Positions 6,534 through 14,875 of a stretch of DNA of 17,365 nucleotides are shown piece by piece (the first letter of the stretch is position 1; each line of letters begins with the position of its first letter). The position numbers were made by a program, and so were the translations under genes. The notes below the pieces were generated by a model, which saw only the letters and a program-made list of their open reading frames with translations, was not told the DNA's origin and searched no databases. The DNA is taken from the NCBI GenBank assembly GCA_045106295.1, contig JBGCEI010000077.1, positions 1 to 17,365 of the forward strand. The letters are read 5' to 3'. The DNA comes from WTJX01 sp045106295. GTDB taxonomy: Bacteria; Bacteroidota; Bacteroidia; Cytophagales; JAAEPT01.

Positions 6534-7876
6534 TTTAATTTTCTAGACAATAACTCTTCTAGTGTATCTACATCGATACGTTTTGCAACTATCTTTTTTT
6601 GATTGTCTAATAAATAGATGATAGGCGTGCTATCTATATTGTAATACGTTCGGAAATTTGTTTTGTTTTGACCATCAGCAATATTTATCCAGCCATAATC
6701 ATGCTTCTTTAAATAGCTTTTCCACTCCTTTTCTTTTTTATCAATATTTATAGCTATTACTTCTACATCCTTTTCTTTAAATTGGTCGTAAAGGTCTTTT
6801 AATAAAGGAGCCGTCTTTTTACAGTGTCCACAACTAGCACTCCAAAAGAAAAGAACGGTATATTCTGCTCTTGTTTCATATAGGCTATATTTTCTACCTG
6901 ATGAATCTGCCATAACGAACGGAATAGCTCTATTTCCTATTAAATTGTATTTTAGCTTAATAACACGTTCTTTGATTTTTTGTGTTAGAGCAGAGTCTGC
7001 CCACCAGGCAGGGGTATCCAAGTAATAAGACTGCCCGATATGGTGAAAGACTTTATCCATTCCCATTACTTTAGAATTAGCGTATTTATTCGTTAGTTGA
7101 GACACCACATACTGGTATACCTGATCATTTTTCTTTGCCTTGTTAATGATAAAGTCAGTAGCGTTAATGATAGAGTCAGGTATTTGGTAATTTACCTTAT
7201 CCATGAAGTGCATTAACTTCTTATGAAAAATAGGTGTTCGCAACATCCCCTCATTTGCAAAGTTGATATTATCTAAATAATGTCGGTTGTAATAGTGCCA
7301 CTTTTCTTGTTTTGAAGTGAGCTTTTCGGGAACAGTTATTTCGGTAGTCGATAGAATGATGTCTTTTGCAAATGATTCACTAGTAACCGAGGTTAAGTTG
7401 TTTTTGTATGCTCTTATTTCTTTTTCTATTAGATTAACTTTTACTTGTTCTTTATTAGTTAAGTCTTTTTTACTAGACTTAATGTTGCTTACTTCGATAC
7501 TCTTTTTAGCAAGGAACTGTACATATTGGAGAAACTTATCAGTGTCAGGATCAGCATTTTTAAGAGACATGTTCTTAACTATATCTACCGTGTCTGTTGT
7601 TATTTCAAATTCCTGGTCTTTGTTAATTAATAATTCAAAGTATTTACCGTTTGGTAATACAATCAAATAAATCCCTCTATCTAATAATCCATCACCTGAA
7701 AAAGAGCCTTCCCCTTTTTTATCCAAAAATGTAGAGTCATGTAATAACTGCTTCTCTGAATAATAAAATGCCAACTTACAATAGTCTTCTTTTACCCCTT
7801 TAATGGAAATATCTATTTGGTATGCTCGAGCAATAAATGAAAAGAGGGTGAATAAGAAAAGTAAAGTTTTTTTCAT
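6530..7876 (-). CDS. Secreted TlpA/thioredoxin-like protein with DUF4369-type N-terminus
   Basis: The 448-residue protein begins with a signal peptide (MKKTLLFLFTLFSFIARA) without a lipobox, so it should be a soluble periplasmic protein. The N-terminal ~110 residues (IDISIKGVKEDYCKLAFYYSEKQ..., ending in EFEITTD) resemble the DUF4369 beta-domain often fused to thioredoxins in Bacteroidota. A helical middle region follows (about 110-310), similar to DUF5106-type linkers. The C-terminal thioredoxin fold (about 315-445) has VLFFWSASCGHCKKT with active-site C349-GH-C352 and the cis-proline in DSTPIIYLL. It probably reduces or isomerises disulfides of exported proteins or assists cytochrome maturation. 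The CGHC active site is closer to PDI/DsbC-like chemistry than to CGPC thioredoxin. It converges on the DUF2064 gene with a shared TTAA at the stops. Confidence 0.88.
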   Translation of the reverse strand: MKKTLLFLFTLFSFIARAYQIDISIKGVKEDYCKLAFYYSEKQLLHDSTFLDKKGEGSFSGDGLLDRGIYLIVLPNGKYFELLINKDQEFEITTDTVDIVKNMSLKNADPDTDKFLQYVQFLAKKSIEVSNIKSSKKDLTNKEQVKVNLIEKEIRAYKNNLTSVTSESFAKDIILSTTEITVPEKLTSKQEKWHYYNRHYLDNINFANEGMLRTPIFHKKLMHFMDKVNYQIPDSIINATDFIINKAKKNDQVYQYVVSQLTNKYANSKVMGMDKVFHHIGQSYYLDTPAWWADSALTQKIKERVIKLKYNLIGNRAIPFVMADSSGRKYSLYETRAEYTVLFFWSASCGHCKKTAPLLKDLYDQFKEKDVEVIAINIDKKEKEWKSYLKKHDYGWINIADGQNKTNFRTYYNIDSTPIIYLLDNQKKIVAKRIDVDTLEELLSRKLN

Positions 7877-7987
7877 GTGGTTAAAAGTATTAAGCTGTGC
7901 TTCCCGACAAACAGGTACAAAATATCAAGACTGATTTTAGTTATCCCTTTTATGATGAGTAATTCAATTAGTGGACCAAGTAAGCAT

Positions 7988-8029
7988 AAAAAAAAGCCCT
8001 AATGTTTTAAAACATTAGGGCTTTTTTTT
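7988..8029 (-). terminator. Perfect palindromic intrinsic terminator
   Basis: A fully symmetrical 42-base palindrome: eight A, the arm GCCCTAATGTTTT (7996-8008), its exact complement AAAACATTAGGGC (8009-8021), then eight T. The transcript gives a GC-capped stem flanked by A and U tracts, so it works in either direction. It lies 12 bases past the stop of the beta-helix gene (read on minus) and separates it from the thioredoxin-like gene downstream on the same strand. Confidence 0.95.
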
Positions 8030-8041
8030 AGCGTAATTAAC

Positions 8042-10630
8042 TTATTTAATTTCTAATGCTGGAGAGCCTGCACTAGGAGTTAAGTCTGGGTTACGTCTAT
8101 CATATGCACTCTTCAACTTAATAGCAGTAGAAGCAGTTGCAATAGTGTTCCCATTATCTGATAACCACTTATCATAATTCAACCTAGAAGTAGGGTTTTT
8201 AACGTATGTACTTTTTAGCATTCCAGCAAAGACATTGTTCTTCAATTGTAACTCTTCAGCGTTTGCATAGAAATCAGTTTTAGGACTAGCTAAAACAAAA
8301 CCTATTGGGTAACCAGAGATGATGGAATTTTCTAATGATAACGAAGAATTAGAATGAATAAAGACAGCTGCTGAATAGTTATTATTAAATTGAGTAGCAG
8401 AAGACTTTAACGGTCCAATTACAGTGAAATTCTTAAACTTAGGGTTTGTTCTGATTAAGTTTAATTTTCCATCTGGAGAGCTTTTAGACTCAATAGCATT
8501 TGAACCTTTAGTAGCTATTAATGGGTCCCTAATGACTACACCGTAACGTACAGTACCTGAATAACCTAAGTTAGCAACAAAGTCATCTCCAGCAGAAGCA
8601 AAAGAAACAATATGCTTAGCATTAGACTTACCACCTATCCAAGATAAGCCGTTACCACCAGAATAACTGATTTGTAAATTATCTACATCCATACAAGAAA
8701 CTCCCGCTAGTGTTAATGCACTATTTGTGTGAGCAGTTAACTTTGCTCCAGCAAATTCAATACGAGCATACTTGATTGAACCAGATGAATACGATTCATT
8801 TGTACCACCAAATACTTTAGCTCCTGGAATACTAATCAATTGTGATTTGTAAAACGAATTACCTGCTTTTGAATTTACTTTTGAAGTATTTAAGATTACA
8901 ATTCCACCCCAATCTCCAGCTGAACGATTACCTTCTTCTTCATTCGAAGTAAATACGACAGGATTTGTTTTAGTACCTTCTACAATCAGTTTTCCTTTTG
9001 GACCTATTACCAAAGTACCTCTACTGGCTTTATCACCTTTTATGATAGTACCTTCTCTAATCACCAATTCATCATTGACATAAACAAGCCCTTTGATAAG
9101 ATACGTTTTAGCAGATGTCCACACAGTTTTGGAATTCAATGTTCCAGAAACAGGCGTAGATGCATCAGGGTATGTTTTGTTCAATGGGTTGAAATTCGTC
9201 CACCCTAAGAACCAGTTATCGCTTTTAAATGCACCCGCATATTTAATATCCTTAGCAAATAATTTTTTATCATAATTCATTTTCTTGAAACTAGCACCTC
9301 TTGATATTTTAGAATCCTTAGCTGGAGAAAACCTTGGGTAACGTAAGTTGTGCGGGTCTTCCAATAAAGGTAAGTCATCCTTCACATAATGAAAGTTCGA
9401 TAACCTAGGGTTACTAAAGTAATTGTTTAAGTCACTATTTGCCCCACTTTTGTTAGCAATAGGAAATTTAGACCCAACAAAAACATTGTTTTCAAAATTT
9501 GATAAACCAGAGATGATTCCTTGTTGAGATTTATCTGTTTTTACAAAAATACCAAAATTGAACCCAAGTACCACAGAGTTGTAAACATTAAGGTAAGCAT
9601 CGTTACCAATGTAAATACCTTGTTTTAATTGAGCAACTCCCTGCACCTTAGACATAGGACTTACAATAGTAAAGTTAGATATTGTCCCCCTAGTCAGTAA
9701 TTTAGTATTAATGTTTGCAATATTGTCATCAGAAGAATAACTATCAACCTCTACTCCTTTAGATCCAGAGAAATCTTTAATTCTAGGATGTCTAAGAGCA
9801 ATACCATATTGAAGGTTACCATGGAAGCCATAACTCATATCAAAATCATCATCCATACACTTGTATGAAATTAAGTGATCAGCATTTGCTCTCCCCCCAT
9901 AAAATTCAAAAGAATCATCAGAAGTAAAACTCACTTGAATGTGACTTAACTTTGTTCTACTACCAATACCAGCAATAGTTAATCCATTTAATTCGTTTTG
10001 TTGGTTCAATTTTCTACCACCAAATTCAATACGTACATATTGGATCACACCAGAATTGTCGTCATCAATTTGTCCGCCGTACCTACCCACTCTAGGGTCT
10101 AAACCACCTTCCATGAGTGCAGAACCTGATTTAGAGTTGATTTTTGCTTGTCCAAGCAATATAATTCCTCCCCAGTCACCAGATCTTCTTCTACCGATTG
10201 GCATACTAGAAGTGAAAACAATAGGTTTTTCTCTTGTTCCCATTGCTCTAATTTGAGCTCCTTTTGTAACTACTAGAGCCGCATTCGTTCTTTTATCACC
10301 TCTTACAGTTACACCCTTTTCAATGTGAAGTGTAACACCCGGCATTACGTAAACCATTCCTTTCAGTAAGTAACATTTACCTTCCTCCATTGTAAAATCC
10401 TTTAAAATAGGCTTGTCTATGGTTACCATTGGTCTAGGGTAATTAGCAACTACAGGATTGTAATTCGTCCAACCAGTAGTCCAGTCCTGTGCTCCCACAG
10501 CTCCAATATGATCTACTTTCTCGAAAAAAGGCTGGCTTGCAGCACAGTTATTAGCGTATGCTGTAGATGAATAAAATAGAGTAGAAAGTAAAGCTACTAG
10601 TGTAATTGATTTTAAATTTAATTTCCTCAT
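8042..10630 (-). CDS. Secreted protein of two tandem right-handed beta-helix units
   Basis: The 862-residue protein starts with a signal peptide (MRKLNLKSITLVALLSTLFYSSTAYA). The rest is two homologous units of about 420 residues: unit 1 from about residue 35, unit 2 from about 457. Matching pairs include DWTTGWTNYNP (49-59) with DNWFLGWTNFNP (471-482), YLLKGMVYV with YLIKGLVYV, SGDWGGIILL with AGDWGGIVIL, YVRIEFGG with YARIEFAG, and CMDDDFD with SAGDDF. The pattern of imperfect short strands, GDWGG and DDxFEFYGG resembles a widespread Bacteroidota parallel beta-helix family (pectate-lyase-like fold, sometimes misnamed multidrug transporter). No catalytic site is obvious, and no T9SS sorting domain follows; the protein ends with the last rungs of unit 2. 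A structural or glycan-binding surface role is plausible but unproven. It appears monocistronic, ended by the terminator at 7988-8029. Confidence 0.88.
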   Translation of the reverse strand: MRKLNLKSITLVALLSTLFYSSTAYANNCAASQPFFEKVDHIGAVGAQDWTTGWTNYNPVVANYPRPMVTIDKPILKDFTMEEGKCYLLKGMVYVMPGVTLHIEKGVTVRGDKRTNAALVVTKGAQIRAMGTREKPIVFTSSMPIGRRRSGDWGGIILLGQAKINSKSGSALMEGGLDPRVGRYGGQIDDDNSGVIQYVRIEFGGRKLNQQNELNGLTIAGIGSRTKLSHIQVSFTSDDSFEFYGGRANADHLISYKCMDDDFDMSYGFHGNLQYGIALRHPRIKDFSGSKGVEVDSYSSDDNIANINTKLLTRGTISNFTIVSPMSKVQGVAQLKQGIYIGNDAYLNVYNSVVLGFNFGIFVKTDKSQQGIISGLSNFENNVFVGSKFPIANKSGANSDLNNYFSNPRLSNFHYVKDDLPLLEDPHNLRYPRFSPAKDSKISRGASFKKMNYDKKLFAKDIKYAGAFKSDNWFLGWTNFNPLNKTYPDASTPVSGTLNSKTVWTSAKTYLIKGLVYVNDELVIREGTIIKGDKASRGTLVIGPKGKLIVEGTKTNPVVFTSNEEEGNRSAGDWGGIVILNTSKVNSKAGNSFYKSQLISIPGAKVFGGTNESYSSGSIKYARIEFAGAKLTAHTNSALTLAGVSCMDVDNLQISYSGGNGLSWIGGKSNAKHIVSFASAGDDFVANLGYSGTVRYGVVIRDPLIATKGSNAIESKSSPDGKLNLIRTNPKFKNFTVIGPLKSSATQFNNNYSAAVFIHSNSSLSLENSIISGYPIGFVLASPKTDFYANAEELQLKNNVFAGMLKSTYVKNPTSRLNYDKWLSDNGNTIATASTAIKLKSAYDRRNPDLTPSAGSPALEIK

Positions 10631-10715
10631 AATACAAGGTTTATATATAGTATATACGTTTGCTGTAATAAAAGTAACCGAATAATCATGCCATAGGACT
10701 CTTCATACGTAAGGC

Positions 10716-10746
10716 AAAAAAAAAGGTTGCAGAATATTTTTTTTTT
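10716..10746 (-). terminator. Weak A/T-only candidate terminator after dapD
   Basis: Read on minus, the dapD stop region contains ten A (10746-10737), a 12-base spacer and nine T (10724-10716). The A and U tracts could pair into a weak stem with the U run at the 3' side. There is no GC core, so the call is tentative. Confidence 0.3.
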
Positions 10747-11551
10747 AAACCGCTACTTCGTTATCTCGAAGAGCATCGTTTAACGATGTTTTTTTGTTCG
10801 TGCTTTCTTTTCTTTTTCCTATTATCATAGCACAAGGAACTTGAAAAGTACCAGCAGGAAACTCTTTTGCATAAGATCCTGGAATCACTACTGATCGTTC
10901 AGGAACATAGCCTGTGTAGATTTTTCTTTCAGGAGTCGTTACATCTATTATTTTTGTACTAGCAGTAATCGTTACATTAGCACCAATCACTGCTTCTTTA
11001 CCTACCCTTACGCCTTCTACTAGAATACATCTAGAGCCAATAAATGCTCCATCTTCAATAATTACAGGAGCAGCTTGTACCGGCTCTAATACGCCGCCGA
11101 TACCTACACCACCACTTAAGTGTACATCCTTTCCTATTTGAGCACAACTTCCTACAGTAGCCCAAGTGTCAACCATTGTGCCAGACGCTACATAAGCACC
11201 AATGTTTACGTAAGAAGGCATCATTATTACTCCCTTTTCAAGGAACGCTCCATATCTAGCGATAGCATGAGGTACTACACGCACTCCTTTTTCAGCATAA
11301 TTCTTTTTTAGCGGAATTTTATCATGGAATTCAAAAGGACCTACCTCTATTGTTTCCATTGTTGTGATAGGGAAGTATAAAATAACGGCTTTCTTTACCC
11401 AGTCATTTACTTGCCATCCGTCAGCTACAGGTTCCGCAACTCGTAACGTTCCCTCGTCTAATTGACGAACCACTTCTAGAATGGCTTCTTTCACGTCAGA
11501 CTGCTGGATTAGACTTCTGTCTTCCCATGCTTTTTCTATCAATTCTTTCAT
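10745..11551 (-). CDS. dapD: 2,3,4,5-tetrahydropyridine-2,6-dicarboxylate N-succinyltransferase
   Basis: The 268-residue protein has the DapD layout. A small N-terminal helical domain (about 1-95) contains LRVAEPVADGWQVNDWVKKAVILYF. A left-handed beta-helix of hexapeptide repeats follows (about 100-225; for example MMPSYVNIGAYVASGTMVDT, VGSCAQIGKDVHLSGGVGIG and VIIEDGAFIGSRCILVEGV). A C-terminal strand region ends it (VVIPGSYAKEF... VPCAMIIGKR). It transfers succinyl from succinyl-CoA to tetrahydrodipicolinate in the succinylase branch of the DAP/lysine pathway, feeding peptidoglycan. It acts as a cytosolic trimer with active sites at subunit interfaces. Length matches the family (about 270-275). 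No other dap gene is nearby. It is divergent from the glycosyltransferase gene across a 96-base gap; a near-consensus -7 element, CATATTTG on minus at 11581-11588 (7 of 8 matches to TAnnTTTG), may serve it. Confidence 0.97.
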   Translation of the reverse strand: MKELIEKAWEDRSLIQQSDVKEAILEVVRQLDEGTLRVAEPVADGWQVNDWVKKAVILYFPITTMETIEVGPFEFHDKIPLKKNYAEKGVRVVPHAIARYGAFLEKGVIMMPSYVNIGAYVASGTMVDTWATVGSCAQIGKDVHLSGGVGIGGVLEPVQAAPVIIEDGAFIGSRCILVEGVRVGKEAVIGANVTITASTKIIDVTTPERKIYTGYVPERSVVIPGSYAKEFPAGTFQVPCAMIIGKRKESTNKKTSLNDALRDNEVAV

Positions 11552-11647
11552 TTTTGCTGTTTAATTCCAATAAAATCAACCAAATATGTGGGTTTAAACT
11601 GATAAATTGAAAAGATATTCCCTTTTTTTGTTGTGTAATTACATGAA

Positions 11648-12763
11648 ATGCCATCTGGAAAACAAAAAATAATTATTTCTTCTGTTTTAAAACCTGTAAA
11701 CGATGTGAGGTCCTACCATAAAATAGGGCTTTCATTGATACCTCATTTCAAAGAAGCAGAACTACATATTATTGGTTATCAGGCAAGTGAGGAGATGAAA
11801 ACACATGTTGAAGGTGTTTACTTTTATCCATTATTTTCTTTTTCTCGATTAAGTGTACCCCGGTTGTTCGTCTCCTTACAGTTTTTCTTTCTGCTATTGA
11901 AACTAAAACCTAGTCTTATTATTTGCACTTCCTACGAGTTGTTAGGCAGTACAGTTCTAACCAAATTATTCTTTCGGACAAAAGTAATCTATGATGTGCA
12001 AGAAGATTACTTTAAGAATATTTATTATGCATCAACTCTTCCTTCTTTTATTAGAAAACCATTAGCCTACTTCATAAGAAGTAAAGAAATTTTATGGAGT
12101 TGGTTTGTAGATCATTTTTTTGTGGCTGAAAAGGTCTATTTGGAGGATGTTCCTTTTTTGAAAGAGAACGCCACCTTACTTGAAAATAAAGCCATTCAGC
12201 CTGAAGTGGTAAACGAAGATAAAAAGAGAGGGCTACATTTTTTGATTTCAGGGACTTTAACAAAGAGTTTTGGGATATTAGAAGGAATAGCCTTTGCTAA
12301 GAAAATGCACGAGATTGACGATTCCGTTCGATTGACTGTTATAGGTCATGTTCCTGATTCAAGCTTTTATCAAGAATTATTAAATTTAAATAACTGCTCT
12401 TTCATTGATTTACAACTAAGTTTACAACCTATTACCTACCCTGAAATTACTAAAGCATACCATAAAGCAGACTATTTATTACTTCCTTACCAATGGCAAC
12501 CTCATACACAAGGAAAAATACCTACTAAACTGTATGATGGACTAGCTCATCAAATCCCGATGATTATTCAAGAGAATGAACTGTTAACATCTTTGATGAC
12601 TGAATATGACACCACTCTTTTTATTAACTACCTTTCGGTAAATGAACGCGAATGTATGCAACGACTCAAAGAGAAAACATTTTATTCAAAAAATGTAAAT
12701 AAATGCTTTTGGGATTCCGAAGAGATCAAATTGAGAACTATTGTTTCACAGTTGATATATTAA
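11648..12763 (+). CDS. GT-B fold glycosyltransferase
   Basis: The 371-residue protein has a two-Rossmann GT-B layout. The N-terminal half starts KIIISSVLKPVNDVRSYHKIGLSL and contains LIICTSYELLG and the acceptor-side VIYDVQEDYFKNI. The C-terminal half begins near residue 197 (LHFLISGTLTKSFGILEGI) and carries a donor-sugar-binding-type motif, GKIPTKLYDGLAHQIPMII (I291-P-T-K-L-Y296). It has no signal peptide, though a hydrophobic stretch near residues 72-90 may allow peripheral membrane contact. It resembles glycosyltransferases acting on polysaccharide or glycoprotein glycans in Bacteroidota, but donor and acceptor are unknown. It stands alone, not in a polysaccharide cluster. An ATG at 11643 lies in another frame, so 11648 is the natural start. 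Confidence 0.82.
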   Translation: MPSGKQKIIISSVLKPVNDVRSYHKIGLSLIPHFKEAELHIIGYQASEEMKTHVEGVYFYPLFSFSRLSVPRLFVSLQFFFLLLKLKPSLIICTSYELLGSTVLTKLFFRTKVIYDVQEDYFKNIYYASTLPSFIRKPLAYFIRSKEILWSWFVDHFFVAEKVYLEDVPFLKENATLLENKAIQPEVVNEDKKRGLHFLISGTLTKSFGILEGIAFAKKMHEIDDSVRLTVIGHVPDSSFYQELLNLNNCSFIDLQLSLQPITYPEITKAYHKADYLLLPYQWQPHTQGKIPTKLYDGLAHQIPMIIQENELLTSLMTEYDTTLFINYLSVNERECMQRLKEKTFYSKNVNKCFWDSEEIKLRTIVSQLIY

Positions 12764-12807
12764 AAACTTATCTTTATAATTAATCCAATTTATTATTTAT
12801 TTTTTAC

Positions 12808-12815
12808 TATATTTG
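12808..12815 (+). promoter_or_regulatory. Candidate -7 element for the esterase-like T9SS gene
   Basis: TATATTTG matches TAnnTTTG exactly, 28 bases before the ATG at 12844. The leader would be about 20-25 bases. The 80-base gap is very AT-rich, and no clear TTTG -33 element is seen at the right distance. Confidence 0.5.
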
Positions 12816-12843
12816 CGCAGGTTTTGTTAAAAATATTACACAT

Positions 12844-14868
12844 ATGAAAGTTCGTTTATTCATTACATTACTTTATTCTTTATTTCTGGCTACTTTGGTA
12901 AATGCAGGCACTGAACCTTCTGAATATGGCCCTAGCCCTTTTGGTACAGGTACTATTAGTAATAAAATAATAGGTAAACTGATTGATTCTAGTGTTGTAG
13001 TTAGTTCTCCTTCAAACAAAGGTTTTCTCGCTTCTTTTGGTGGATTTTCTTACCCTCAACCCCTTCTTGTAAACTATACTTACGACATCTACATTCCGGC
13101 TAGTTACGATGGGTCGGAACCTTATGGATTAGTAACATATATTAATTCTGTTAATAATGGAGCATTAAGAAGTCAATGGAAACCTGTATTTGACGAAAAG
13201 AAAATGATATACATTGGAGGTGATAATATTGGGAATTCTATTTCAACTTATATTAGACCTGCAGTTGCCATGGCAGCGGCTTTGAGAATGCAAGAACTCT
13301 TTAATATTGACACTAATCGCATCTATTCCTCTGGGAATTCTGGAGGGTCTAGACAAGCACAGCTTTTAGCTTATATCTACCCGGATACCTACAAAGGTGT
13401 TTTATCTAATTGTGGGGGGAATTATTTCAAACCAGTCCAACGAAATTATCAAACTAAAATTGATACTTATACTCATTATGAATTTATTGAATATAGTTGG
13501 AACTATTTTCCAGATAACTATTTAGAATATTTAAAATCCTTCGATCAACGTTATGTTAACCTCACCTCTTACAGTAGTGGAGGTAACCCTGGAGACTTTC
13601 GTGAAGGAAACATTATGAACATCTACCACAATGGGTATGAGTTAGATGGCTTAAAAGGTAAATTTGTAGAAACAGCTGGTTCTCATTGTGCTACTACAAC
13701 TGAGCATTTTAGAGATGCAGTCAACTTTATTGAACATCCATTTATTGAAAGGATTAATGAAACATTTGAGAATGTGAGTTATGAAGAAACGTTTACCACA
13801 TCTAATATAACCACTTCGGCTACTTCAGGGATTACAATGACTCATGGAGATAATGACTCTTCTCAAGTGAAAACTAAGAATATTTTTTTATGGAACGATC
13901 CTAAAGGAGTTATACTAGAGACATCCATTAAATTAGATCCTTCTAGCTACAATATGAATACTCAATTTAAAATGAGTATAGAAGCAAATGAAAGTAACCT
14001 AGCAAGTAGCACTGAATCAAGTAGATCTTCAGGAATTGTTCCTGAAGAGATTATTCCTGAAGAGATTAATCTTCCTGCAATCAGTTTAACGATCAATTTC
14101 AATGCTGTTCAACCTACGCTGATCCTTAGTATTGACGATAAAGAACAAGCTGTTTCTCATACATTATTCTCCGCCAGTTTTTCTGATTGGAATGTGCAAG
14201 ATTCTCTTAGAATAAAATACCATTTGTGGGATAAAGAATTAAGAGTAGAACTCGGAGCTCACCTTAATGCTCCGAGCGTTAGTAATAACGGAGCTCGACT
14301 TTTAATTGACAATCGATCTATTCGAGTTCGTTGGCAAGAGGTTATTGGTGACTTTGATATGAGTTGGAAAGATAAAGGCTTATTAGATTTAGCCTATCTA
14401 AACTTAGAAACTACAAAGCTAAACAATACACTCACAGCTTCTAATCTAACGGTTCAGAATATAGACTTAATAGTTGCTGAAGAGTGTAAAGCCGAGCTAG
14501 TAAATGCTAGCTGTGATGACAATGACTCAAATACTTCTGGAGATGTGTATGATTCTAATTGCGAGTGTAAAGGAGTAATTACAGATAGCCGAAGTGATTT
14601 AGATCAATTTGATGCTGCCAACATCATTGCTTCTCCTAATCCAGCTACAGGTGACATTATAAATCTTGAGTTTTTAAACAACTCATTTATTGGCAAAAAG
14701 ACAACGTTTAGTATAGCTAATACGAATGGAGAACGAATTAGAAGCTGGGATCAGCAAATTAGTGGAGTTACTACAGTAAATATTTCTGATTTATCTGAAG
14801 GGCAACTATATTTTATTTACATAGAAACAGATAAGGGAGAGTTCTTTTCTAAGAAGTTTTTAAAGTAA
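12844..14868 (+). CDS. Secreted esterase-like protein with T9SS C-terminal sorting domain
   Basis: The 674-residue protein has a signal peptide (about 1-21, MKVRLFITLLYSLFLATLVNA). Residues ~75-300 form an alpha/beta-hydrolase-like domain (YDIYIPASYDGSEPYG..., RIYSSGNSGGSRQAQLLAYIYP). The nucleophile elbow GNSGG places the serine at S166, and H281 or H288 near AGSHCATTTEH may be the catalytic histidine, as in PHB-depolymerase or feruloyl-esterase relatives. Residues ~305-540 are beta-rich and unrecognised, with a repetitive linker PEEIIPEEI (400-408). A cysteine-rich segment follows (C548, C557, C573, C575; ...DVYDSNCECKG), of a kind common in Bacteroidota secreted proteins. The last ~80 residues (from ASPNPATGD at ~596) are a type A T9SS sorting domain ending KKFLK. 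It should cross the outer membrane via T9SS and be displayed or released; the ester substrate is unknown. A terminator follows at 14876-14912. Confidence 0.85.
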   Translation: MKVRLFITLLYSLFLATLVNAGTEPSEYGPSPFGTGTISNKIIGKLIDSSVVVSSPSNKGFLASFGGFSYPQPLLVNYTYDIYIPASYDGSEPYGLVTYINSVNNGALRSQWKPVFDEKKMIYIGGDNIGNSISTYIRPAVAMAAALRMQELFNIDTNRIYSSGNSGGSRQAQLLAYIYPDTYKGVLSNCGGNYFKPVQRNYQTKIDTYTHYEFIEYSWNYFPDNYLEYLKSFDQRYVNLTSYSSGGNPGDFREGNIMNIYHNGYELDGLKGKFVETAGSHCATTTEHFRDAVNFIEHPFIERINETFENVSYEETFTTSNITTSATSGITMTHGDNDSSQVKTKNIFLWNDPKGVILETSIKLDPSSYNMNTQFKMSIEANESNLASSTESSRSSGIVPEEIIPEEINLPAISLTINFNAVQPTLILSIDDKEQAVSHTLFSASFSDWNVQDSLRIKYHLWDKELRVELGAHLNAPSVSNNGARLLIDNRSIRVRWQEVIGDFDMSWKDKGLLDLAYLNLETTKLNNTLTASNLTVQNIDLIVAEECKAELVNASCDDNDSNTSGDVYDSNCECKGVITDSRSDLDQFDAANIIASPNPATGDIINLEFLNNSFIGKKTTFSIANTNGERIRSWDQQISGVTTVNISDLSEGQLYFIYIETDKGEFFSKKFLK

Positions 14869-14875
14869 TTAACTC

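Noticed and set aside
7317..7670. Plus-strand open frame inside the thioredoxin-like gene
   Set aside because: It is the antisense of a well-supported coding region, has no family resemblance, and is explained as a shadow frame.
7918..7924. TATTTTG on minus as promoter for the thioredoxin-like gene
   Set aside because: It is one base short of the TAnnTTTG spacing and has no suitable -33 element.
7952..8002. Possible 16-residue peptide (MMSNSISGPSKHKKKP) on plus
   Set aside because: It runs into the terminator palindrome for its stop, is very short, has no promoter or ribosome signal, and its lysine run comes from the A tract of the terminator.
8042..10630. Pectate lyase or polysaccharide lyase activity for the beta-helix protein
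   Set aside because: The fold class resembles lyases, but no calcium-binding aspartate cluster with the catalytic arginine of pectate lyases could be identified.
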